From positions 1-64,000 of the forward strand of contig QAYY01000016.1 of assembly GCA_003054665.1 (NCBI GenBank): a DNA stretch of 64,000 nt, written 5' to 3'. The stretch comes from Opitutaceae bacterium EW11. GTDB lineage: Bacteria; Verrucomicrobiota; Verrucomicrobiia; Opitutales; Opitutaceae. The notes beneath the pieces are model-generated. The model saw only the letters and a program-made list of their open reading frames with translations. It had not been told where the DNA came from and did not search any database. Within the stretch, counting starts at the first letter, position 1. The number at the start of each line of letters is the position of its first letter. Positions 17,763-26,307 of this stretch are shown here, piece by piece. The position numbers and the translations under genes are program-made.

Positions 17763-19505
17763 ATGAGCGATATTTCCGATCCCACCCTCGACGGCTCGTC
17801 CAGCACCTCCGGTCCCGGCTCCGCTCCTCCCGACCCGAACGCGGCACGGGACGAGATGCTCAAGATCTACCCGGACAAAACCCGCCGGAAACGCGCGAAG
17901 CAGCTCCTCGTCAACGACGACCCGGAGAAGCCCGCGGAAATCGGGGCGAACAGCCGGACGATTCCAGGCATCATCACCCAACGCGGCTGCACCTACGCCG
18001 GGTGCCGTGGCGTGGTCATCGGGCCGATGCACGACGTTCTGCACATCACCCACGGCCCGATCGGCTGCAGTTTCTACTCGTGGCAGACGCGCCGCAATCT
18101 CGCCCGCCCCGCCCCCGGCCAGATCAACTACCTGCAGTACAGCATGACGACGGACATGACCGAGGAGGAGATCATCTTCGGCGGGGAGAAGAAGCTGGCG
18201 GCCGCCATCCGGGAGGCCTACCGGATCTTCAAGCCCAAGGCCATTGCGGTGTACGCAACCTGCCCCGTCGGCCTGATCGGCGACGACATCCACACCGTCT
18301 GCCGTCAGGCCAAGGCCGAGCTCGGGATCAATATCTTCGGTTTCTCCTGCGAGGGCTACAAGGGCGTATCCCAGTCCGCCGGGCACCACATCGCAAACAA
18401 CGGCGTGTTCAAGCACATGGTCGGGCTCAACGATACGCCCGACGCGGGGGAATTCCGGATCAACATCCTCGGCGAATACAACATCGGCGGCGACGCCTGG
18501 GAGATCGACACCCTGCTGCGCAAATGCGGTATCCACGTCACGGCGACGCTGTCGGGCGACATCTCCTACGAGCAGGTGACGCGCTGCCACACCGCCGACC
18601 TCAACGTCGTCCAGTGCCACCGCTCGATCAACTACATGGCGGACATGATGGAGACGAAGTTCGGCATCCCCTGGATCAAGGTGAACTTCATCGGAGCCTC
18701 CAGCACGGCTAAGTCGCTGCGCAAGATCGCCCGCTATTTCGAATCGAAGAAGCTCGCCGACCGCGTCGAGGAGGTGATTGCCCAGGAAATGGCCGCTCTC
18801 CGGCCGGTCCAGGAGGAGGCGAGGAAACGCTGCCAGGGAAAGACCGCCGCCCTTTTTGTCGGCGGCTCCCGGGCCCACCACTACCAGGATCTTTTCCGCG
18901 ACATCGGCATGACCACCATCGCCGCGGGCTATGAATTCGCCCACCGCGACGATTACGAGGGCCGGAAGGTGCTGCCGACGATCAAGGTCGACGCCGACTC
19001 GCGCAATATCGAGGAGATCGAAGTCGAACCGGATCCGACCCGCTTTCGTCCGCGCAAGACCGCCGAGCAGAATGCCGCGCTCGAGGCCGGCGGTTTCAGT
19101 TACCGCGACTACGAAGGCATGATGCGGGAAATGAAAAAAGGCTCGCTCGTGATCGACGACATTTCGCACCACGAGATCGAAAAGCTGATCGAGCTCTACA
19201 AACCCGACGTCATCGGCTCCGGCATCAAGGAGAAATTCGTCATCGAGAAGATGGGCGTGCCCTGCAAGCAGCTCCACAGCTACGACTACGGAGGCCCTTA
19301 CGCGGCGTTCACGGGCGCGGCGAATTTCTACCGGGAAATCGACCGCATGGTGAACACGAAGGTGTGGAAGCTCGTGACGCCGCCTTGGAAACGTGAACCG
19401 CAGGTTCCTCCCCGTCTCGTCTATCAACCGAAGGCTAATCGCGAAGAGCTCGCCGAGGCTACGAAGACGTGGAAGGCGCCCTCCAAAGCCGGAGCCGACG
19501 AGTAG
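17763..19505 (+). CDS. nifD: nitrogenase MoFe protein alpha chain NifD (cluster III)
   Basis: The 580-residue protein has P-cluster Cys76, Cys102 and Cys167, and FeMo-co ligands Cys285 (VQCHRSINYM) and His505 (QLHSYDYGG). Gln204 and His208 (GVSQSAGHHIAN) are also present, which supports a Mo-dependent rather than V- or Fe-only enzyme. Residues about 402-460 form the roughly 50-residue insertion typical of Clostridium-type cluster III alpha subunits. An unusual 30-residue Ser/Gly/Pro-rich N-terminus precedes the conserved part. It forms the alpha2beta2 MoFe protein with NifK, whose gene starts 41 bp downstream. Confidence 0.97.
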   Translation: MSDISDPTLDGSSSTSGPGSAPPDPNAARDEMLKIYPDKTRRKRAKQLLVNDDPEKPAEIGANSRTIPGIITQRGCTYAGCRGVVIGPMHDVLHITHGPIGCSFYSWQTRRNLARPAPGQINYLQYSMTTDMTEEEIIFGGEKKLAAAIREAYRIFKPKAIAVYATCPVGLIGDDIHTVCRQAKAELGINIFGFSCEGYKGVSQSAGHHIANNGVFKHMVGLNDTPDAGEFRINILGEYNIGGDAWEIDTLLRKCGIHVTATLSGDISYEQVTRCHTADLNVVQCHRSINYMADMMETKFGIPWIKVNFIGASSTAKSLRKIARYFESKKLADRVEEVIAQEMAALRPVQEEARKRCQGKTAALFVGGSRAHHYQDLFRDIGMTTIAAGYEFAHRDDYEGRKVLPTIKVDADSRNIEEIEVEPDPTRFRPRKTAEQNAALEAGGFSYRDYEGMMREMKKGSLVIDDISHHEIEKLIELYKPDVIGSGIKEKFVIEKMGVPCKQLHSYDYGGPYAAFTGAANFYREIDRMVNTKVWKLVTPPWKREPQVPPRLVYQPKANREELAEATKTWKAPSKAGADE

Positions 19506-19545
19506 CTCGCTCCGTCCGCCAAACCAGAACCTTCACGCACCACTC

Positions 19546-20919
19546 ATGCTCAACGGAACCACCGCCGAAATCGCCGAAAGAAAGGCGCTTCGTATCAACG
19601 CCGCCAAGACATGCCAGCCGATCGGCGCCATGTACGCCTCGCTCGGCATCCACGGCTGCATGCCGCACAGCCACGGCTCGCAGGGCTGCTGCTCCTACCA
19701 CCGGTCTCATCTGACGCGCCACTTCAAGGAGCCGGTCATCGCCACGACGAGTTCGTTTACCGAAGGCGCCTCCGTCTTCGGTGGCCTCGCCAATCTGACG
19801 CAGGCCCTGAGGAACATCTTCACGATCTACAATCCGGACATCGTGGCGGTTCACACGACCTGCCTTTCCGAGGTGATCGGAGACGATATCCCGACGATCG
19901 TGAAACGCGCCCGCGAAGAAGGAGCGATCCCCGAGGGCAAGCTCGTCATTCACACCAACACCCCGAGCTTCGTCGGCTCCCACGTGACCGGTTTTTCGAA
20001 CATGGTCGCGTCGATCATCAAGTACCTGGCCGAAAAGACCGGCGAAGCGCGGAACCAGGTGAATGTCATCCCGGGCTTTGTCGAACCGGCGGACATGCGG
20101 GAGATAAAGCGCATCTGCGCCCTGCTCGGCGTGCCCGCCGTGGTGCTGCCCGACACCTCCGCCGTGCTCGACGGACCGCTCGACGGGGAATACCAGATGT
20201 ATCCAAAAGGCGGGACGACGATCCCGGCGATCAAGAGCATGGGCGACAGCCTGGCGACGTTCGCCCTCGGTCATTTCGCGTCGCATGGCCCGGCGGTTTC
20301 GCTGGAAGTCAAACATCAGGTCCCGGCCGGATTGCTCGAGCTCCCCATCGGCGTGGCGGCGACCGACGCCTTCGTCCAGGCACTGAGGGCCTACTCGCCC
20401 TCGGGCGTGGCCGAAGAGCTGGAGACCGAGCGCGGTCGGCTCGTGGACATGATGAGCGACATGCAGCAGTACTTTCACGAAAAGCGCGTCGCGGTCGCTG
20501 GCGATCCCGACCACGTCATCGCACTGGTTCAGTTTCTTCTAGAGCTCGGTGCGAAGCCGGTCTACGCGATCACCGGCAGCCGCGGGAATCATTTCGAAAC
20601 GCGCCTGCACGAGATCCTCGATCCGGTCGTACCCGACGCGATCATCAAGCAGTCCGCCGATTTCTTCGAACTGCACCAGTGGATCAAGAACGGGCCGGTC
20701 GACCTGCTCGTCGCCAACACCTACGGGAAACACATCGCGCGAGTGGAAAACATCCCGTTCGTCCGCGTTGGCTTTCCGATCCTCGACCGGGTCGGACACC
20801 GCTTCTATCCCACGGTCGGCTACGCGGGGGCCATTCGCCTGATCGACCTCATGGTGAACGCTCTTTTCGACAAGAAGGACCGGGAATGCCCGGAGGAGTG
20901 GTTCGAGCTGGTGATGTAA
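19546..20919 (+). CDS. nifK: nitrogenase MoFe protein beta chain NifK
   Basis: From ATG 19546 the protein has 457 residues, close to the short Clostridium-type NifK, which lacks the roughly 50-residue N-terminal arm of proteobacterial NifK. P-cluster ligands are Cys23 (KTCQPIGAMY), Cys48 (GSQGC) and Cys106 (HTTCLSEVIGDD). An upstream in-frame ATG exists, but the residues before MLNGTTAEIAERK are out of character and overlap nifD. The GNAT gene follows after 12 bp. Confidence 0.97.
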   Translation: MLNGTTAEIAERKALRINAAKTCQPIGAMYASLGIHGCMPHSHGSQGCCSYHRSHLTRHFKEPVIATTSSFTEGASVFGGLANLTQALRNIFTIYNPDIVAVHTTCLSEVIGDDIPTIVKRAREEGAIPEGKLVIHTNTPSFVGSHVTGFSNMVASIIKYLAEKTGEARNQVNVIPGFVEPADMREIKRICALLGVPAVVLPDTSAVLDGPLDGEYQMYPKGGTTIPAIKSMGDSLATFALGHFASHGPAVSLEVKHQVPAGLLELPIGVAATDAFVQALRAYSPSGVAEELETERGRLVDMMSDMQQYFHEKRVAVAGDPDHVIALVQFLLELGAKPVYAITGSRGNHFETRLHEILDPVVPDAIIKQSADFFELHQWIKNGPVDLLVANTYGKHIARVENIPFVRVGFPILDRVGHRFYPTVGYAGAIRLIDLMVNALFDKKDRECPEEWFELVM

Positions 20920-20931
20920 ACGGCGCTGCTC

Positions 20932-21501
20932 ATGAACCGTCCGAGCCCATGCCAATGCGGCAGCCCGACCGCCGCGCCCTGCGCCTGCTCCTGCGGCGCT
21001 CGCGGCGGAGCCAATGGGGGAATCCACCTCCGGGCAGCGACGGTCGAGGACATCCCGCTGCTGTGTGCGTTGATCAACGATCTGGCCGAATACGAGCAGC
21101 TGGAGCACGAGTGTGTGTCGACGCCGGAACAGATCGCGGAGCTTCTCTTCGGTCCCGCGCCCCGAGTCTTCGCCGAACTCGCGCACACCCGGGGTGAAGC
21201 GGTCGGTTTTGCCGTGTGGTACTTCACGGCCTCGACGTTCGCCGGAACGCCGGGGCTTTTCATCGAGGATTTGTACGTGCGCCCGGCTTTCCGACGACGC
21301 GGCATCGGGCGGAGAATGCTCTCCCATCTGGCAGGGAAGGCTCGAGCGTTCGGCTGCAGGCGCGTCGAATGGCGCGCGCTGAAGGCAAATGCTCCAGCGC
21401 TGCGCTTTTATGAGGGCCTGAGCGCCGTGCCCCTCGTCGACTGGACGACGTTCCGACTCGACGGCGCGGCGATGGATGCGATCGCCGCCATCCCGCGATG
21501 A
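20932..21501 (+). CDS. GNAT N-acetyltransferase with Cys-rich N-terminus, in the nif operon
   Basis: The 189-residue protein has a complete GNAT fold. It starts at IHLRAATVEDIPLLCALI, has the acetyl-CoA loop FRRRGIGRRML (the R/QxxGxG/A motif) and ends with ALRFYEGLSAVPL. It resembles diamine/spermidine-type acetyltransferases, but the substrate is unknown. A 30-residue extension in front carries five cysteines (Cys7, 9, 17, 19, 21, as CxC-x7-CxCxC), which could bind metal or an Fe-S cluster. No later start codon in the fold rescues a shorter form, so the extension is probably real. It sits 12 bp after nifK and its stop overlaps nifE (ATGA), so it is made together with the nitrogenase proteins. 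Confidence 0.8.
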   Translation: MNRPSPCQCGSPTAAPCACSCGARGGANGGIHLRAATVEDIPLLCALINDLAEYEQLEHECVSTPEQIAELLFGPAPRVFAELAHTRGEAVGFAVWYFTASTFAGTPGLFIEDLYVRPAFRRRGIGRRMLSHLAGKARAFGCRRVEWRALKANAPALRFYEGLSAVPLVDWTTFRLDGAAMDAIAAIPR

Positions 21502-22892
21502 ACTCGCCGGCTGCAGCATCGATTTCCATCCTCCCCGACCGTCGGGATTCGATTGCCCGGGCTGGCGAAGCGGGCAACGCCGTCGCCTGCGACCGGGGCA
21601 GCCTGGCGGGCTCCGTGACCCAACGTGCCTGCGCATTCTGCGGATCCCGCGTCGTTTTGTATCCGATCGCCGACGCGCTTCACCTCGTTCACGGGCCGAT
21701 CGGCTGCGCCGCCTACACCTGGGATATTCGCGGAGCACAATCCAGCGGTCCCCAGCTTTTCCGCAACAGCTTCTCCACCGATCTGCAGGAGATGGACGTC
21801 ATCTACGGCGGGGAAAAGAAGCTCGGCCGGGCTCTGCGTGAGCTCATCCGGCGCCATCAACCGAAGGCGGCGTTCGTCTACTCCACCTGCATCGTCGGGC
21901 TCATCGGCGACGATGTTTCCGCGGTCTGCCGCGAACTGTCCGCGGAGTTCTCCATCCCTGTGATTCCCGTCGCCTCCGAAGGGTTCAAGGGCACCAAGAA
22001 AGACGGGTATCAGGCCGCCTGCGACGCGGCATACCGGCTCGTCGGCACCGGCGACACGCGAGACATCTCCGACCGGAGCATCAACCTGCTGGGAGACTTC
22101 AACATCGCGGGCGAGAGCTGGATCATCCGAGGCTACTTCGAGCGACTCGGTATCCAGGTCGTCGCCACGCTCACGGGCGACGGCCGGGTCGACGACATCC
22201 GCCGCTGCCACGGTGCGAAGCTGAACCTCGTCCAGTGCTCCGGTTCGATGACGTCCCTGGCCAAACGGCTCGAGCGCGATCACGGCATCCCGTTCCAGCG
22301 TGTTTCCTTCTTCGGGATCGAGGACATGTCGGCCGCGCTCTACGGCGTCGCGACGTTTTTCGAGGATCCGCTTCTGCGGGAAAAAACGAGCGAGTTGGTC
22401 CGCGAAGAGATCGAAAGGCTCATGCCCGAACTTCGCGAAATCCGGACCGCCCTCGAAGGCAAGAAAGCCGCGGTGTACGTCGGAGGCGCCTTCAAGGCCT
22501 TCTCACTTGTCCGAGCCCTGCGCACGATCGGCATGCGCACGGCGATCGTCGGAACCCAGACCGGCGATCGCGACGATTACGATCAGCTGCGCGCCATGTG
22601 CGAGCCCGGGACCTTGATCGTCGACGATTCGAATCCGCTCGAGCTCGCGAAATTCTGCCTCGAACAGGACGTGGATCTTTTCATCGGCGGCGTGAAGGAG
22701 CGCCCGATCGCCTACAAGCTCGGCATCGGCTTCTGCGATCACAACCACGAGCGAAAGGAGGCCCTTGCCGGCTATGTCGGCATGCTGAACTTCGCCCGGG
22801 AGGTTTACGCCAGCGTGATGTCGCCGGTGTGGAACTACACGCCAAGGCGCGCGCTGCGACTCCGCACGGCGCCGAGGGAGAATGAAGAATGA
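21498..22892 (+). CDS. nifE: FeMo-co scaffold protein NifE
   Basis: The 464-residue NifD paralogue has Cys residues in QRACAFCGSR, HGPIGCAAYTWD and YSTCIVGLIGDD for the NifEN clusters, and NLVQCSGSMTSLA, the counterpart of the cofactor-binding Cys. The His ligand of NifD is replaced here, as usual in NifE. With NifN it forms the scaffold on which the NifB cofactor precursor receives Mo and homocitrate. ATG 21498 overlaps the GNAT stop. The last codons run into an inverted-repeat element. Confidence 0.94.
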   Translation: MNSPAAASISILPDRRDSIARAGEAGNAVACDRGSLAGSVTQRACAFCGSRVVLYPIADALHLVHGPIGCAAYTWDIRGAQSSGPQLFRNSFSTDLQEMDVIYGGEKKLGRALRELIRRHQPKAAFVYSTCIVGLIGDDVSAVCRELSAEFSIPVIPVASEGFKGTKKDGYQAACDAAYRLVGTGDTRDISDRSINLLGDFNIAGESWIIRGYFERLGIQVVATLTGDGRVDDIRRCHGAKLNLVQCSGSMTSLAKRLERDHGIPFQRVSFFGIEDMSAALYGVATFFEDPLLREKTSELVREEIERLMPELREIRTALEGKKAAVYVGGAFKAFSLVRALRTIGMRTAIVGTQTGDRDDYDQLRAMCEPGTLIVDDSNPLELAKFCLEQDVDLFIGGVKERPIAYKLGIGFCDHNHERKEALAGYVGMLNFAREVYASVMSPVWNYTPRRALRLRTAPRENEE

Positions 22893-22991
22893 TGATTGCA
22901 GAACGGTCAGAAGCCGAAACCCGGGGACCAAAGGCGCCCACTGGCACGCCCCAGCAACAGAGGTTCGCCTGTTCCCCGACATTCTTCATTC
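22880..22991. repeat. inverted-repeat element between nifE and nifN
   Basis: GAATGAAGAATG (22880-22891) is repeated as its perfect reverse complement CATTCTTCATTC (22980-22991), 12 bp with an 88-bp spacer. A further partial copy, GCATTCTTCAT, follows. The left arm overlaps the last codons of nifE. The design, purine-rich short units on one arm and their complement on the other, matches elements near 25801 and 55088. Confidence 0.7.
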
Positions 22992-23043
22992 GGCATTCTT
23001 CATCCTGCATCAGGCGGCGGCTCCGCCAGAAGGCTCCCTGCTC

Positions 23044-24513
23044 ATGATCCCCGCCGCCGAGTTTCCCTCCGCCGCAACGAACGCCTGCAAGCTCTGCACC
23101 CCGCTCGGCGCGTGCCTGGCGTTCAAAGGCGTGGAAGGGGCGATTCCGTTCCTCCACGGCTCGCAAGGCTGCGCGACCTACATCCGCCGGTACCTGATCA
23201 GCCACTTTCGCGAGCCAATGGACATCGCAGCCTCGAATTTTTCGGAACAAAGCGCGGTTTTTGGCGGAGGGGCCAATCTGAAAACCGGTCTGGCAAACGT
23301 CGTTCGGCAGTACCAGCCCCGCCTGGTCGGCCTCGCGACCACGTGCCTCAGCGAGACGATCGGCGAAGATGTGCCCCTGCACCTTCGCGAGTTCGCCGAG
23401 ACGGCAGCCGGACCGGTGCCGCCGGTCGTCCACGTATCCACCGCAAGCTACCGAGGCACTCACATGGACGGTTTCAACGACGCCGTGCGTGCGCTCGTGG
23501 AGGCGTTTGCCGGGACCGACACCATTGTCCGGTCCGACGAAAGCCTCTCTCCTGCCGCGGTGTTTCCGGGCATGGTGTCGCCGTCGGACCTGAGGGAGCT
23601 GAAGCGTCTCGGAGCATCGATGGGCATCCCGTTCACGCTCCTGCCAGACTATAGCGAGACGCTCGATGGCCCCACGTGGTCGGATTACGAAAAGCTCCCG
23701 GCTGGCGGCACATCGGTGTCCGAGATTCGTCGGCTTTCCTCGGCGCAGATGGCGATCGAGTTCGGGCGCATTCTCGCCGGTGCCGAGACAACCGCCGGGG
23801 TCGTCCTCGAACGACGCCATCAAGTCCCTCTGCACCGATTGGGCCTGCCCATCGGTCTTCGGGAGACGGACCGTTTTCTCCAGATCCTCAGCCGCGCGCG
23901 GAAAGACGAATGCAGGGCGGACGTCCATAGCAGCGGACGCTCCCGATGTGCAGAGCGTCCGAACACGACGCTCTGCATTCTTCCTTCCGGCGCCGGCGGC
24001 CTGGAACTTCCTTCGGACCTGGCATTGGAGCGCGGGAGGCTGATCGACAGCTGGGTGGACGGCCACAAATACGTCTTTGGAAAACGCGCCGTCGTTTTCG
24101 GCGAGGAGGATCTCGCGGTCGGCCTCACGTCGCTGCTGGCGGAGATTGGGATCGTTCCTGTCTTGGTCGCGTCCGGGGGGAAAAGCGGGAGATTCGCGGG
24201 GACGCTGCGCGCCGCCATCCCTGAACTCGACGCACGGACCGCCATTCGCGAGAGCGCCGATTTTTCGACCATCGCTCACGAAGCCCGGCAGCTTCGGCCG
24301 GATCTGCTCGTCGGGAACAGCAAGGGATACGGTCTGGCGCGGGAACTCGGCATACCGCTCATCCGCTGCGGATTCCCGGTGCACGACCGGATCGGGGGCC
24401 AGCGGCTTCTCCACCTCGGCTACGCGGGCGCTCAGCAGCTCTTCGATCGCATCGTCAACGCGCTGCTCGAGGACAAACAAACCCGCTCTCCCGTGGGCTA
24501 CAGCTATCTCTAG
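23044..24513 (+). CDS. nifN: FeMo-co scaffold protein NifN with an inserted segment
   Basis: From ATG 23044 the protein has 489 residues. It is NifK-like: NACKLCTPLGACLAFKGVEG, HGSQGCATYIRRYL, ATTCLSETIGEDVP. It pairs with NifE. The region after LQILSRARKDE, where relatives run directly into the SGxxxPxxLxxERGRLxD segment, contains about 30 extra residues that match a palindromic DNA repeat (23908-23980) inserted in frame. The frame stays open and the ERGRLIDSWVDGH segment and C-terminus are intact, so the gene is probably functional. An upstream in-frame ATG (22882) would only translate the intergenic repeat. Confidence 0.9.
   Translation: MIPAAEFPSAATNACKLCTPLGACLAFKGVEGAIPFLHGSQGCATYIRRYLISHFREPMDIAASNFSEQSAVFGGGANLKTGLANVVRQYQPRLVGLATTCLSETIGEDVPLHLREFAETAAGPVPPVVHVSTASYRGTHMDGFNDAVRALVEAFAGTDTIVRSDESLSPAAVFPGMVSPSDLRELKRLGASMGIPFTLLPDYSETLDGPTWSDYEKLPAGGTSVSEIRRLSSAQMAIEFGRILAGAETTAGVVLERRHQVPLHRLGLPIGLRETDRFLQILSRARKDECRADVHSSGRSRCAERPNTTLCILPSGAGGLELPSDLALERGRLIDSWVDGHKYVFGKRAVVFGEEDLAVGLTSLLAEIGIVPVLVASGGKSGRFAGTLRAAIPELDARTAIRESADFSTIAHEARQLRPDLLVGNSKGYGLARELGIPLIRCGFPVHDRIGGQRLLHLGYAGAQQLFDRIVNALLEDKQTRSPVGYSYL
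23908..23980. repeat. palindromic repeat inserted in frame in nifN
   Basis: The element is bounded by GAATGCAG (23908-23915) and its complement CTGCATTC (23973-23980). Inside is a perfect 11-bp hairpin TGCAGAGCGTC/GACGCTCTGCA (23949-23959 with 23967-23977). Around it are several variants of GCGGACGTCC, GCGGACGCTCC and GAGCGTCCG. This looks like a REP-type palindromic element and not like coding sequence, yet it adds codons to nifN without breaking the frame. Confidence 0.7.
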
Positions 24514-24516
24514 TTT

Positions 24517-25794
24517 ATGGATACGGCACTCGATCTCACCCAACACCCGTGTTTCAGCCGCGAAGCTCACCATCGGCACGGGCGAATCCATCTTCCCGTC
24601 GCTCCTCGCTGCAATCTCCAGTGCAACTTCTGCAATCGAAAGTTCGACTGCATGAACGAGAGCCGGCCCGGAGTGACGAGCGCCGTGCTCACACACTCGC
24701 AGGCCGCGGACTACCTCGACGTGATGGTGAAAAAGGTTCCCAACCTCACCGTGGTGGGCATCGCGGGTCCCGGCGACCCGTTCGCCAATCCCGTCGAGAC
24801 GATGGCCACTCTGGTCGAGGTACGCCGACGCCACCCGCGCATGCTTCTCTGCCTCGCCACCAACGGCTTGGCGGTCGGGCCGCACATCGAGAATCTCGCC
24901 GCGCTACAGGTCAGCCACGTCACCCTCACGGTGAACGCCGTCGATCCGGCAATCGGCGCGCGAATCTATGCGTGGATTCGCGACGGTCACCGCCCGATGC
25001 GCGGAGTCGAGGCGGCGACGCTGCTGCTGGAACGCCAGCTCGAGGCCATCCGGCGGCTCAAGGCCGCCGGCCTCACCGTGAAGATCAACTCGATCGTCAT
25101 TCCGGGGATCAACGATCAGCACATCGAGCAGATCGCTCGGGAAATGGCGTCCCTCGGTGTCGATATCATGAACTGCATGGCCTTCCTGCCCGTCGCGGGA
25201 GCCGAGTTCGAAGCCATCCCGCCGCCCGACACGGCGTTGGTTGCAGGCACCCGCCTCCGCGCTGGCCGCCACCTTCCGCAGATGACGCATTGCGCCCGCT
25301 GCCGGGCGGACGCCGTGGGCCTCATCCACGAACCGATGACAAAGGAACGTCTCGAGACGCTCGCTGCCTTTGCCCGTCCTGCGACCGATCTCGCCCAACG
25401 CCCGTTCGTCGCCGTCGCGTCGCTGGAAGGCATGCTCGTGAACCAGCATCTCGGCGAAGCTGCCCGCGTTCTCATCTTCCGCCAGGACGCGAGCACCCCT
25501 TCCGGCTGCAAGTTCGCCGAGGTTCGTCGCATGCCGGAACCCGGCGCGGGCCCCGCCCGTTGGTCCGCGCTCGCCGATCTCCTCCACGACTGTCGGGCGC
25601 TTCTGGTTTCCGCCGCGGGCCCGCAGCCGAAACGAACCCTCGAGGAACGCGGTATCCACGTGGTGGAGATGGAAGGCATGATCGAGGAGGGACTCGCCGC
25701 CGTTTTTTCAGACACCTCACTCCCCGCCTCTCTCGCACGACGCTTCACCGCCTGCGGCACCGGCTGCAAAGGCACCGGAACGGGGTGTGGGTGA
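24517..25794 (+). CDS. nifB: FeMo-co biosynthesis radical SAM protein NifB (NifB-NifX fusion)
   Basis: The 425-residue protein has the radical SAM triad Cys32-x3-Cys36-x2-Cys39 (RCNLQCNFC), extra cluster ligands Cys12, Cys45 and the THCARCRADAVG pair, then from about residue 293 a NifX-like domain (RPFVAVASLEGMLVNQHLGEA) that can bind the NifB cofactor. The C-terminus CGTGCKGTGTGCG is a Cys/Gly tail found in some NifB. It makes the [8Fe-9S-C] NifB-co precursor delivered to NifEN. It starts 3 bp after nifN. Confidence 0.96.
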   Translation: MDTALDLTQHPCFSREAHHRHGRIHLPVAPRCNLQCNFCNRKFDCMNESRPGVTSAVLTHSQAADYLDVMVKKVPNLTVVGIAGPGDPFANPVETMATLVEVRRRHPRMLLCLATNGLAVGPHIENLAALQVSHVTLTVNAVDPAIGARIYAWIRDGHRPMRGVEAATLLLERQLEAIRRLKAAGLTVKINSIVIPGINDQHIEQIAREMASLGVDIMNCMAFLPVAGAEFEAIPPPDTALVAGTRLRAGRHLPQMTHCARCRADAVGLIHEPMTKERLETLAAFARPATDLAQRPFVAVASLEGMLVNQHLGEAARVLIFRQDASTPSGCKFAEVRRMPEPGAGPARWSALADLLHDCRALLVSAAGPQPKRTLEERGIHVVEMEGMIEEGLAAVFSDTSLPASLARRFTACGTGCKGTGTGCG

Positions 25795-25800
25795 GCCGGG

Positions 25801-25964
25801 GAAGTTGGTAGTTGGTTACGCGTAATTCCACCAGCCTCCTGATCCACAAACGTCCGTCACCCACTACGAATCACAAACAACCAACTACAACAAATCACCG
25901 TCGCACCCACAGACCTCCTCCGCCGACCCCAACCTCGAATCTCCAACCTCCAATTCCCAACTTC
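25801..25964. repeat. inverted-repeat element between nifB and the ferredoxin genes
   Basis: This 199-bp gap has no gene. GAAGTTGG (25801-25808) returns as CCAACTTC (25957-25964), and GTAGTTGGTT (25808-25817) returns as AACCAACTAC (25879-25888). Between them lie many TTGG/CCAA-type short units (AACCTCGAATCTCCAACCTCC). The composition is unlike the flanking genes. It is the same kind of element as at 22880 and 55088. Confidence 0.65.
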
Positions 25965-25993
25965 TCCGGCCGCGTCCGCGGCCTGCCACCACC

Positions 25994-26299
25994 ATGCGTC
26001 CCTCCCATCATCTCTTCGTCTGCGGCAGCTTCCGTGCGAACGGCGAGCGCCAGGGCGTTTGCCACAAGAAAGACTCGATGAGTCTCCTGTCCTATCTCCA
26101 AAACGAGATCCAGGACCGCATGCTCGACGGAGTCGAAGTCTCGGTCACCGGTTGCATGAACCTCTGCACAAAGGGGCCGGTGATGATCGACTATCCGAAG
26201 GGCCATTTCTATCGCGTGCCGAATACCGGCGCGCTCGACGCCATCCTCGACGCCATCGAGGGCGGCACGGTGGCCCAGGAGTTTCTTCTCTCCGAATAA
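25994..26299 (+). CDS. thioredoxin-like [2Fe-2S] ferredoxin
   Basis: The 101-residue protein has Cys10 (FVCGSF), Cys23 (GVCHKK), Cys54 and Cys58 (GCMNLC), the four ligands of the thioredoxin-fold [2Fe-2S] ferredoxins (Clostridium pasteurianum/Aquifex type, also found as NADH-dehydrogenase NuoE-like modules). It is encoded in the nif operon between nifB and a second ferredoxin. A role in electron supply to, or protection of, nitrogenase is plausible but inferred. Such 2Fe-2S proteins are known beside nif genes in Azotobacter and Clostridium. Confidence 0.88.
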   Translation: MRPSHHLFVCGSFRANGERQGVCHKKDSMSLLSYLQNEIQDRMLDGVEVSVTGCMNLCTKGPVMIDYPKGHFYRVPNTGALDAILDAIEGGTVAQEFLLSE

Positions 26300-26307
26300 C
26301 GCGCGCC

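Noticed and set aside
17760-19427. Long open frame antisense to nifD (about 555 codons)
   Set aside because: It is the third-position shadow of a high-GC gene. The sense strand has all nitrogenase ligands, and the antisense product is a low-complexity Asp/Val/Arg-rich sequence with no family.
17763-20919. Alternative (V- or Fe-only) nitrogenase
   Set aside because: There is no vnfG/anfG gene, the alpha chain has the Mo-type Gln/His and FeMo-co ligands, and nifE, N, V and modABC are linked.
22882-24513. nifN starting at ATG 22882, or nifN as a pseudogene because of the insert
   Set aside because: The first 54 codons would translate an inverted-repeat element, and ATG 23044 precedes the conserved part. 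The insert keeps the frame and all later segments are intact.
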